Assembly: GCA_023406985.1 (NCBI GenBank)
Contig: JAEXTK010000153.1
Coordinates: forward strand, 1-5,442
Source: Spirochaetota bacterium
Lineage (GTDB): Bacteria; Spirochaetota; Spirochaetia; Treponematales; Breznakiellaceae
Reading direction: 5' to 3'
DNA: 5,442 nucleotides
The position numbers and the translations under genes are program-made. Numbering within the stretch: the stretch's first letter is position 1; every line of letters starts with the position of its first letter. Below are positions 1 to 5,442 of the stretch, in pieces. The notes under the pieces are model-generated. The model made no database searches. It saw only the letters and a list, made by a program, of their open reading frames with translations, and was not told the origin of the DNA.

Positions 1-65
1 GTTCTCGCGACCTTCCGGGCGGCCGCATGTGGCTCCGAGCGGTTTTTTACGGAAAGGTTTGACGA
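1..65 (+). other. Leader of permease gene; possible 3' end of an upstream gene
   Basis: This stretch precedes the first permease. One forward frame (codons from base 3) stays open and ends in TGA at 60-62, three bases before the permease ATG. It could be the tail of an upstream gene, and in CUT1 operons the solute-binding protein is usually there. The peptide it would encode (ending FYGKV) is too short to recognise, and codon third positions do not separate this frame from the other two. Alternatively the region is non-coding: CCGC at 23-26 can pair with GCGG at 39-42, directly followed by six T at 43-48, a weak terminator- or attenuator-like arrangement. The purine-rich GGAAAGG at 51-57 serves as ribosome binding site for the ATG at 66. 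Confidence 0.3.
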
Positions 66-938
66 ATGGCGATTCCCGGAAGAAGAGACGCGCGGGACGG
101 CTTGGTTTTCTCGCTGCCCTTCCTGGCGATCTACGGCGTGTTCATGGTATTTCCCCTCTGTTTCGGGCTCTTCATCAGTTTCTTCGACTGGGATATCCTC
201 TCCGCCCGCACCTTCGTCGGCCTGGGCAATTATCTCAAGCTGCTGTCCGACGATCTCTTCTACGGTTCCCTCTGGCACACCGTCCAGTTCGTCCTCATGA
301 CCACGCCCATCCTGATGGTGGCCGGCTTCGTCATGGCCCTCGTGGTCACGTCCTCCTCGCCGCTCGCCAAGGTGGCGGAGAACGTGTTCTTCCTGCCGTA
401 CATCCTCTCCATGACGGTGGTCGGCACCCTCTGGGCGTGGATCATGCAGAACAACTACGGGTTCCTGAACCAGCTGTTGACGGCGCTCGGCCTCGGCACC
501 GTGGGGTGGCTCATCGATCCGAACGTCGCCCTGTGGTCGGTGACCTTGGCCACGCTCTGGTGGACGGCGGGCTTCAACATGGTCCTGTACTCCGCGGGCA
601 TCAAGCAGATCTCCAAGGAGATCTACGAATCCGCCGAGATGGACGGCGCCGGCTATCTCCGGCGGCTTTTCGGCATCACGTTGCCGATGGTCCGGCCCAC
701 GACGACGCTCTGCCTCATCCTGCAGATCATCGCCTCCTTCAACGTGTTCGGCCAAGTCTACGTGATGACCGGAGGCGGACCCTACGGGACGACCCGCGTC
801 CTCACGCAGTACGCCTACGAGGCCGGGTTCAAGTACTTCAAGATGGGCTACTCGGCCGCCATGTCCTACGTCCTCTTCCTCATCATCCTGGCGGTTTCGC
901 TGGCGCAGTACCTGGTGCTCGACAAGGATCACGCATGA
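66..938 (+). CDS. Carbohydrate ABC transporter permease, MalF/UgpA type (CUT1 family)
   Basis: This 290-residue inner-membrane protein is one of two subunits forming the translocation channel of a binding-protein-dependent sugar importer. Six hydrophobic segments are visible at about residues 13-39, 70-95, 107-127, 154-175, 212-234 and 261-285. The cytoplasmic EAA loop, which contacts the ATPase, lies at about 187-207 (YESAEMDGAG followed by ITLP). The stretch MTGGGPYGTTR at 234-244, just after the fifth membrane segment, is characteristic of MalF/UgpA-type subunits. The length is normal for the short CUT1 form; it lacks the extra N-terminal membrane segments and large periplasmic loop of Escherichia coli MalF. 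The start is supported by GGAAAGG eight bases upstream. The stop overlaps the start of the partner permease by four bases (ATGA). The substrate cannot be read from the permease; the downstream enzymes point to an oligosaccharide or sugar conjugate. Confidence 0.95.
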   Translation: MAIPGRRDARDGLVFSLPFLAIYGVFMVFPLCFGLFISFFDWDILSARTFVGLGNYLKLLSDDLFYGSLWHTVQFVLMTTPILMVAGFVMALVVTSSSPLAKVAENVFFLPYILSMTVVGTLWAWIMQNNYGFLNQLLTALGLGTVGWLIDPNVALWSVTLATLWWTAGFNMVLYSAGIKQISKEIYESAEMDGAGYLRRLFGITLPMVRPTTTLCLILQIIASFNVFGQVYVMTGGGPYGTTRVLTQYAYEAGFKYFKMGYSAAMSYVLFLIILAVSLAQYLVLDKDHA

Positions 939-1744
939 AGAAAGCGGCGCTCCGCACGATCGAAACCCTCTTCATCCTCCTCTGGATTTTCCCGCTGTTC
1001 TGGTTGGCCCTGACGTCCCTCCAGCACGAGAGCGAGGTCGTCTCCTCCACCTTGCGGCTCCTGCCGGCCCTTCCCACGCTCGACAACTACGTCAAGGCCT
1101 TGCGCGCCACCGAGATCGTCAGGTGGCTCGGAAACTCGGTCCTCGTGGCTACGGTGACCATGGCGCTCACCCTGGTCGTGGACGCTCCCATCGCCTACGC
1201 CCTGGCCAAGATCAAGTTCCGCGGAAGCTCCGCGATGTTCTGGCTGATCATGGCCGGCATGATGGTCCCCTTCCAGGTCCTCCTCATCCCGCTCTACCAG
1301 CAGTTCAACGCGTACGGACTCGTGAACACCCTGGCCGCGGTGATCCTGCCGCGGCTGGCCCTCCCCATCGGCGTGTTCATACTCAAGCAGTTCTACGAAG
1401 GCATCCCCTCCGTGCTGGAGGAGGCCGCCTTCATCGATGGGGCGGGGCGGTTCAGGATCTTCTTCGAACTCATCCTGCCCTTGGGCAAGGCCGCCATGGC
1501 GACGGTGATCATCCTGTCCTTCATCAACGCGTGGAACGATTTCCTCTGGCCCCTCATCATCTTGAACGATACGGTGAAGTACACCATCACCGTGGGCATC
1601 GCCAACTTCCAAGGCACCCACGGCACCGAGTACTCCCTCATCATGTCGGGCGCCATGATCGCGTCCATCCCCCAATTCCTGTTCTATGTTTTCTTCCGGA
1701 GAAAAATCATCGCCGGCATCGCCATGACCGGCATCAAAGGTTGA
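935..1744 (+). CDS. Carbohydrate ABC transporter permease, MalG/UgpE type (CUT1 family)
   Basis: This 269-residue protein is the second channel subunit and should pair with the preceding permease. Hydrophobic segments lie at about residues 9-29, 67-91, 101-122, 133-153, 186-210 and 238-258. The EAA loop is near-consensus at 162-183 (EEAAFIDGAG followed by LILPL). The family signature WNDFLWPL is at 200-207, and the C-terminus ends in GIAMTGIKG, the usual MalG-type tail. The same frame stays open upstream to base 29, but that extension overlaps the first permease and is a by-product of GC-rich sequence. The ATG at 935 gives the normal family N-terminus (basic residues, then the first membrane segment) and has AAGGA at 924-928. 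The ATGA overlap with the previous stop implies translational coupling. No ATPase gene follows, so the complex must use an ATPase encoded elsewhere. Confidence 0.95.
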   Translation: MKKAALRTIETLFILLWIFPLFWLALTSLQHESEVVSSTLRLLPALPTLDNYVKALRATEIVRWLGNSVLVATVTMALTLVVDAPIAYALAKIKFRGSSAMFWLIMAGMMVPFQVLLIPLYQQFNAYGLVNTLAAVILPRLALPIGVFILKQFYEGIPSVLEEAAFIDGAGRFRIFFELILPLGKAAMATVIILSFINAWNDFLWPLIILNDTVKYTITVGIANFQGTHGTEYSLIMSGAMIASIPQFLFYVFFRRKIIAGIAMTGIKG

Positions 1745-1746
1745 TC

Positions 1747-3894
1747 ATGCAGCGCGATACATCCATGCTCTTCCAAGAGGCGGTGACCTACCCGGGCCGG
1801 GGCGGGCTCTCCTTCGGCGCCGAGTACCGCCTCCTCCGCGACGGGGTTCCGTGCCGGAGCTCGGCCCCGCGGGCCGCCGCCGGCACCGTCCAGGTGGATT
1901 TCTTCCTCGAGTACCGCCAAGTCGCCGCGGTAGAGGATCGCGTTTCGGTGGAGGGCGACCTTACCGTCGTGCGGCGGAGATGGACCCTCCTCCGGGACGG
2001 CCGATGGGTGCTCGGCTCCCGGTTCAGCGCGGCCTTCGAAGGGGAGGTCGAGCTGCTCGTCCCCGCCGTGATGTACCGGAACAACGACCTCGGCAAGGGT
2101 GCCTTCCCGACGCGGGCGGAAGCGGCCTCCTGGTCCTTCCTGGAAACCCGCGCGCCGCTGGCCGGCTGCGTGCACTGGTACGGAGCCGGCCAGTCGTTCA
2201 CGGTCTCCGCGGAGGCCGCCACGGACGCCTCCCTGCTCTGCTCCTCCGGCTTTTCCTGGAAGGACGGGCGGGCCACCGTGGAGCTGGAGCTTCCGGGCAT
2301 GGAGGCCCCCTTCGCCTATACGGGGAAGAGCGAGCGCTCGGCGCCTCCGAGCGAGCGCGCCGCCCTTTCCGTGGACGCGGCGGCGCTACCCTTCGTCGTG
2401 GAGCAGACCTTCTACTGCCGCTATGCGCCGATTGAAGGGCTCTCCCTCTACGGGGCCTATCGGCGCTTCGTCGCCGCGCTGGCTCGGATAGAGGCGACCG
2501 CGCCCGTCCCCGCGCGGGGCGGCAGTCCGCGGGAAGATCGCCGCAACGGGCCGGCCGAGACCGATTGGGCCGCCTACGCCGCGCTCAAGACCGCCCACCT
2601 CCTGTCCCTCGTGGAGGCGGCGTCCGGCGGGAAGACCGCGTACCTCGCGATGGGGAAGGGCAACGGCGACCTGCAGGCGATCTACGACTACACCGCGGGT
2701 TCCTTCCTCGTGAAGAGCCTCGAAGGAGCCGTGATCCTCTCCCGCATCGACGCGGGAGCGCTCGCCGCCGAAGCCGCGGCGCCCTTCCGGGAACGGCTCG
2801 CGCGGCTCTTCGGCCTGGAAGACGGCGCGGACCTCCCTCGGGAGCTCGCCGAGCGCATCGGCCGTTTCTTCTTGGCCGGCGAGCGGGCCCCCGGCGCGCA
2901 CCAGGACTGTTACGATCTCCGACGCCGCGTGTGGGGCGGGTACCTCGGCATCTCGGAGGACGATTCCTTCCGCAGCTGCATCAACGCCCGGTGCAACGGC
3001 GAAGTGATGAAGGCCTACGTGGCCCTGTACGAGGAGCTCAAGAAGCGGGGGCGGGAGGTGGCCGAATTCATCGACTTGCCGAAGCGGGTCGCCTCCTTCT
3101 ACCTCGCCCACCAACTCGGCGGGGATCGGGCCGGCTCGTTCGGCCGCTGGTGGTCGGCGGAGGGCGAGCCGGTCAATGCCCTGGGCACCAACGGCGCCTA
3201 CATCGCGTCCTTCCTCATGGCGGTGGAACCCTATTATGAGGACAAGGCCGCCCTCGCGGCCGGCTTGGCGGCCGCGGGACGCTACTACGGCTCCCTCGCG
3301 GAGGCCGGCGAATTCTACGGGGATACCCTGGACGCCGACTCCTTCGACAAGGAGGCGGGCACGGCCCTCCTGGCCATGTTCCTGGACTTCTACGAGCGCG
3401 ACCGCGCTCCCGAGATGCTGGAGCGGGCGCGGGAGGCGGCGGATTTCGTCCTGACCTGGATCTGGCAGTACGACTGCGCCTTCCCCCCCGATTCGCCGCT
3501 CGGCTCGCGGGGCTTCCGGACCCGGGGCATGACCGCGGTCTCGGTGGCCCACCACCACCTGGACTTCTACGGCATGGCCATCGCCTACGACTTCCTGCGG
3601 TTGGCGGAATACTCCGGGGACCGGCTGTACGAGGATCAGGCGCTCTGGATGCTCCGCGCTTCCGCCCAGCTCGTCGCCTCCTCCGCGGACCTCCTCGGCA
3701 GGGGAGACGAAGCCATCGGCTGGCAACCCGAGCAGATCAACCACACGGCGTGGGACTACTTCAACCGGAAGGATCGGCATGCGGGCCACTTCGACATCGA
3801 CATAGCCTGGGTGACGGTGCTCGGCCTCGGCTCCTACCAGCGCATCCGGTCCCGGTACCCCGCGGCCCTGGCCGCTTCGGAGGCGGTGGAATGA
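1747..3894 (+). CDS. Putative cytoplasmic glycosidase-like protein: beta-rich N-domain plus (alpha/alpha)-barrel-like C-domain
   Basis: I do not recognise a named family for this 715-residue protein. Residues 1 to about 250 are rich in alternating hydrophobic and charged strands, like the beta-sandwich that precedes the catalytic barrel in many glycosidases. Conspicuous there is MYRNNDLGKGAFP at 109-121. A low-complexity Arg/Pro/Gly linker follows at about 252-272. Residues 275-715 look like repeated helical hairpins, as in six-hairpin glycosidases. Their loops carry polar and aromatic motifs: MGKGNGDLQ at 302-310, WGGYLGISEDD at 396-406, GRWWSAEGEP at 466-475, DADSFDKEAG at 529-538, HHHLDFYGM at 602-610, GWQPEQINHTAWDYF at 658-672 and HFDIDIAW at 681-688. 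These acids, histidines and tryptophans are candidate active-site residues. There is no signal peptide or membrane segment, so it should act in the cytoplasm on material imported by the two permeases. The start follows the permease stop by two bases and has AAAGG at 1736-1740; upstream extension of the frame overlaps the permease. A lyase or epimerase with the same fold is a possible alternative. Confidence 0.75.
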   Translation: MQRDTSMLFQEAVTYPGRGGLSFGAEYRLLRDGVPCRSSAPRAAAGTVQVDFFLEYRQVAAVEDRVSVEGDLTVVRRRWTLLRDGRWVLGSRFSAAFEGEVELLVPAVMYRNNDLGKGAFPTRAEAASWSFLETRAPLAGCVHWYGAGQSFTVSAEAATDASLLCSSGFSWKDGRATVELELPGMEAPFAYTGKSERSAPPSERAALSVDAAALPFVVEQTFYCRYAPIEGLSLYGAYRRFVAALARIEATAPVPARGGSPREDRRNGPAETDWAAYAALKTAHLLSLVEAASGGKTAYLAMGKGNGDLQAIYDYTAGSFLVKSLEGAVILSRIDAGALAAEAAAPFRERLARLFGLEDGADLPRELAERIGRFFLAGERAPGAHQDCYDLRRRVWGGYLGISEDDSFRSCINARCNGEVMKAYVALYEELKKRGREVAEFIDLPKRVASFYLAHQLGGDRAGSFGRWWSAEGEPVNALGTNGAYIASFLMAVEPYYEDKAALAAGLAAAGRYYGSLAEAGEFYGDTLDADSFDKEAGTALLAMFLDFYERDRAPEMLERAREAADFVLTWIWQYDCAFPPDSPLGSRGFRTRGMTAVSVAHHHLDFYGMAIAYDFLRLAEYSGDRLYEDQALWMLRASAQLVASSADLLGRGDEAIGWQPEQINHTAWDYFNRKDRHAGHFDIDIAWVTVLGLGSYQRIRSRYPAALAASEAVE

Positions 3895-4640
3895 GTTTCC
3901 CCCCGCGCATCAGCGTGCTCACCTTCAACCTCTGGAACACGGAGAAGTGGGAGGATCGGGAGGAGGTCCTCTCTTCCTTCCTGGCCGCCTACGATCCGGA
4001 CATCCTCTGTTTCCAGGAGGTGCGGAGCCGGACCCTCGCCGCCATCGACGGGATGCTCGCCGGCCACCTGCGCGTCCGGGATTCCCTGCGGGGCTGGAGC
4101 GAGGAGGGGACCATATACTTCCGCGCTTCCCTCTTCCAGGAGACCGGCCACGGAGCCGTGGACCTCGCCATGCCGGAGCCGGACCGCCGCCTCTTCTGGG
4201 TCCGCCTCGGCGTCGGCGACGCGGGGAAGACGATCCTGGTTTGCACGGTCCACCTGACCCATCAGGAGAACGCGGACGAGATGGCCACCGGCCTGTCGTA
4301 CCGGCATGCCGAGACGCACGCCATAGTCCGCGCCATGCCGGAGCTCGCTTGCGAGGGCGAAGCGACGCTCGTCTGCGGGGACTTCAACGACCCGATCCAT
4401 CCGGCCCGCATCCTCTCCGGCATCGGGTTCCGCGAGGTCTTCAACAGCCTCGGCCTCGTCCAGCCGGTCACCTTCCCCTGCCGTCCCATCTCGGAGGAAA
4501 TCCACGTGACTGAGGCCATCGACAAGATCATGGCCCGGGGGCCCCTCTTCCCCCTGCTGGCCGCCGTTCCGCGGTACTACGCCCACGGGAAATGCGCCTC
4601 CGACCATTGGCCGGTGCTCGCGGTCTACGGGCTGCGATAA
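3891..4640 (+). CDS. Endonuclease/exonuclease/phosphatase (EEP) superfamily hydrolase
   Basis: This 249-residue protein belongs to the metal-dependent superfamily that includes DNase I, exonuclease III, sphingomyelinase and inositol-phosphate 5-phosphatases, enzymes cleaving phosphodiester or phosphomonoester bonds. The whole catalytic set is visible in order: Asn13 in TFNLWN, the metal-binding Glu43 in CFQEV, His121 in VHLTH, Asp164 and Asn166 in CGDFND, Asp211 in AIDKIM, and Asp238-His239 in SDHWPV. The length is typical of a stand-alone domain. No signal peptide is seen, so it should be cytoplasmic, unlike secreted sphingomyelinases and nucleases. GGAGG at 3879-3883 lies seven bases before the ATG, which overlaps the preceding stop as ATGA; the gene is therefore part of the sugar operon. 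That context favours a small sugar-phosphate or phosphodiester substrate over DNA repair, but substrate cannot be read from the sequence. Confidence 0.9.
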   Translation: MSFPPRISVLTFNLWNTEKWEDREEVLSSFLAAYDPDILCFQEVRSRTLAAIDGMLAGHLRVRDSLRGWSEEGTIYFRASLFQETGHGAVDLAMPEPDRRLFWVRLGVGDAGKTILVCTVHLTHQENADEMATGLSYRHAETHAIVRAMPELACEGEATLVCGDFNDPIHPARILSGIGFREVFNSLGLVQPVTFPCRPISEEIHVTEAIDKIMARGPLFPLLAAVPRYYAHGKCASDHWPVLAVYGLR

Positions 4641-4754
4641 CCGACCTCCCCCTTCCGACCCTCCTCATCCGAAAAGTGCACAAAATAGCCGTCTTGCCTA
4701 AATACAGCTCGACCGACCGCTGCTAGGCTGTGCTCCATTAACAGGAGGTGGGGC
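4641..4754 (+). promoter_or_regulatory. Intergenic region with a weak promoter candidate for the secreted-protein gene
   Basis: This is the only sizeable gap between genes and is locally more AT-rich than its surroundings (about 4670-4706). An extended -10-like element, TGCTAGGCT at 4721-4729, is preceded at a 17-base spacer by AATACA at 4701-4706, a poor -35 match. Transcription would then start near 4736, leaving a short leader with the ribosome binding site. TTGCCT at 4694-4699 looks more like a -35 but is 24 bases from the -10, which is too far. I see no hairpin followed by a T tract that would end the upstream operon, so readthrough into the next gene cannot be excluded. Confidence 0.35.
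4743..4750 (+). promoter_or_regulatory. Strong Shine-Dalgarno site
   Basis: AGGAGGTG is a near-perfect complement to the 16S rRNA 3' end. Its AGGAGG core ends six bases before the ATG at 4755. It fixes the start of the secreted protein and is the strongest ribosome binding site in the window, consistent with this gene being expressed separately from the operon. Confidence 0.85.
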
Positions 4755-5393
4755 ATGAAGCGATTCCTTATGAGACTGGCCGTAGCGTTGTCGTTCTCGC
4801 TCATCCTGACCGGCGCCTTGTACGCGGCGGAGACGAAAGCCGGCACGCTGACCTGCGTGGGGCTCTACTCCGAAACCGACGCCGGATACATAAGTTATCG
4901 GGTAGGTACGGGCGCGTGGACGGTGGTCAAGGTCGGGGACGTCATCCCGGCCGCCGCGGAGATCAAGATCGCCGTGGATCGGGATTGGATCGAGGTGGTC
5001 GAGACCGGTAAACCGACCATGGTATACGAGGTCACCGGCAGCGCCTCGGGCGCGGTCACCAAGAAGGTCGCCGATATCCTCAAGTCCAAGGGCCGGACCG
5101 TGGCGTTCCCCAAAGAGAGCAAGACGGCCGATCCGAAGTACAAGAACAAACTCGTCGTGACGCAATACCTCGGCAGGCAGATCTACCGCAACCCGAGCAA
5201 GGACGAGAAGGACATCAAGTACGGCGACGTGCTGGAGAGCGGCGGAAGGGTCACCATCATCGCCATCAACAACACCATCACCTTGGCGAACGACAAAGGC
5301 GCGGTGACGACCGTCATCGGCCCCCTCAAGTTCGAGGTGGAGAAAGTCCTGACCAACCAGAGCCTTTACAAGTTCCTCAACGTCGCGAAGTGA
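4755..5393 (+). CDS. Secreted hypothetical protein with two FecR-like beta-rich halves
   Basis: This 212-residue protein has a clear signal peptide: a basic N-terminus (MKRFLMR), a hydrophobic core at residues 8-22 and a likely signal peptidase I site after ALYA at 24. No cysteine lies at the cleavage site, so it is not a typical lipoprotein. It should be periplasmic or exported. The mature part is beta-rich and seems to contain two related halves. In the first, VKVGDVI at 58-64 is followed by EIKIAV at 69-74 and a Gly-Lys-Pro turn near 85. In the second, IKYGDVLE at 154-161 is followed by RVTIIA at 165-170 and a Lys-Gly turn near 181. Such a GD-V/I-L motif followed by strands resembles FecR-type domains, but there is no transmembrane anti-sigma segment and no sigma factor gene nearby. 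A Lys-rich stretch (103-132) links the halves. No function is assigned, and nothing connects it to the sugar operon beyond position. Confidence 0.85.
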   Translation: MKRFLMRLAVALSFSLILTGALYAAETKAGTLTCVGLYSETDAGYISYRVGTGAWTVVKVGDVIPAAAEIKIAVDRDWIEVVETGKPTMVYEVTGSASGAVTKKVADILKSKGRTVAFPKESKTADPKYKNKLVVTQYLGRQIYRNPSKDEKDIKYGDVLESGGRVTIIAINNTITLANDKGAVTTVIGPLKFEVEKVLTNQSLYKFLNVAK

Positions 5394-5442
5394 AGCGCGG
5401 CGCGACGATCCGTCACGGATGCTGAATTCCGTTCCGGCCGGC

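Noticed and set aside
29..934. Open frame upstream of the MalG-type permease, in the same frame and running back to base 29
   Set aside because: It overlaps the MalF-type gene in another frame and its Arg/His/Pro-rich translation is not protein-like. The ATG at 935 gives the family-typical N-terminus.
1123..1746. Upstream extension of the glycosidase-like frame into the second permease
   Set aside because: The translation is Arg/His/Pro-rich out-of-frame sequence. ATG at 1747 has a ribosome binding site and fits the tight spacing of the operon.
2908..2997. Cysteines 388, 411 and 416 of the glycosidase-like protein as a possible metal/cysteine active site like that of GH127 arabinofuranosidases
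   Set aside because: The spacing does not match the adjacent-cysteine and Glu-x-Cys arrangement of that family, and the rest of the motifs do not resemble it.
2386..3789. Long open frame on the minus strand (467 codons) opposite the glycosidase-like gene
   Set aside because: It is a mirror of GC-rich codon usage on the coding strand. The peptide is rich in Gly, Arg, Glu and Val with no recognisable domain, while the + strand frame has coherent motifs and a good start.
3750..3890. Upstream extension of the EEP hydrolase frame
   Set aside because: EEP domains begin close to the TFNLWN strand, which fits a start at 3891, and the ATGA overlap plus GGAGG support this start.
5408..5420. Small hairpin (ATCCG, three-base loop, CGGAT) after the secreted-protein gene
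   Set aside because: The stem has only five pairs, flanking bases do not extend it, and no T tract follows, so I would not call it a terminator.
1..5442. CRISPR arrays, tRNA or rRNA genes, insertion sequences, phage or defence genes
   Set aside because: I saw no regularly spaced repeats, no tRNA-like cloverleaf, no transposase or integrase motifs, and almost all of the window is explained by the five genes.

Overview
The window is a GC-rich bacterial segment (GC-ending codons dominate all genes) with five complete genes, all on the + strand. Purine-rich Shine-Dalgarno sites precede every start, which argues against Bacteroidota. The combination of CUT1-type sugar permeases, a cytoplasmic glycosidase-like enzyme and a small secreted FecR-like beta protein is compatible with a GC-rich spirochaete (Spirochaetota). 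That placement is a low-confidence guess, because no marker gene is present.

Positions 66-4640 form one tightly packed carbohydrate uptake and processing operon. It contains a MalF/UgpA-type inner-membrane permease (66-938), a MalG/UgpE-type partner permease (935-1744), a 715-residue cytoplasmic protein with a beta-rich N-terminal half and a helical, (alpha/alpha)-barrel-like glycosidase C-terminal half (1747-3894), and a 249-residue endonuclease/exonuclease/phosphatase (EEP) superfamily hydrolase with a complete catalytic set (3891-4640). Two junctions are 4-base ATGA overlaps and the third is a 2-base gap, so the four genes are very probably co-transcribed and translationally coupled. The solute-binding protein is expected just upstream of base 1. 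No ATPase gene is present, as is usual for CUT1 systems that share an MsiK/MalK-type ATPase encoded elsewhere.

The inferred pathway is that a periplasmic or lipoprotein binding protein delivers an oligosaccharide or sugar conjugate to the two permeases. The cytoplasmic glycosidase-like protein and the EEP hydrolase then act on the imported molecule. Pairing a phosphoesterase-fold enzyme with a glycosidase suggests the substrate may carry a phosphate or phosphodiester, but this is a hypothesis.

Positions 4641-4754 are a 114-base intergenic region with a weak promoter candidate and a strong Shine-Dalgarno site. They precede an independent gene (4755-5393) for a 212-residue secreted protein with a signal peptide and two similar beta-rich, FecR-like halves. 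The last 49 bases hold no convincing feature.
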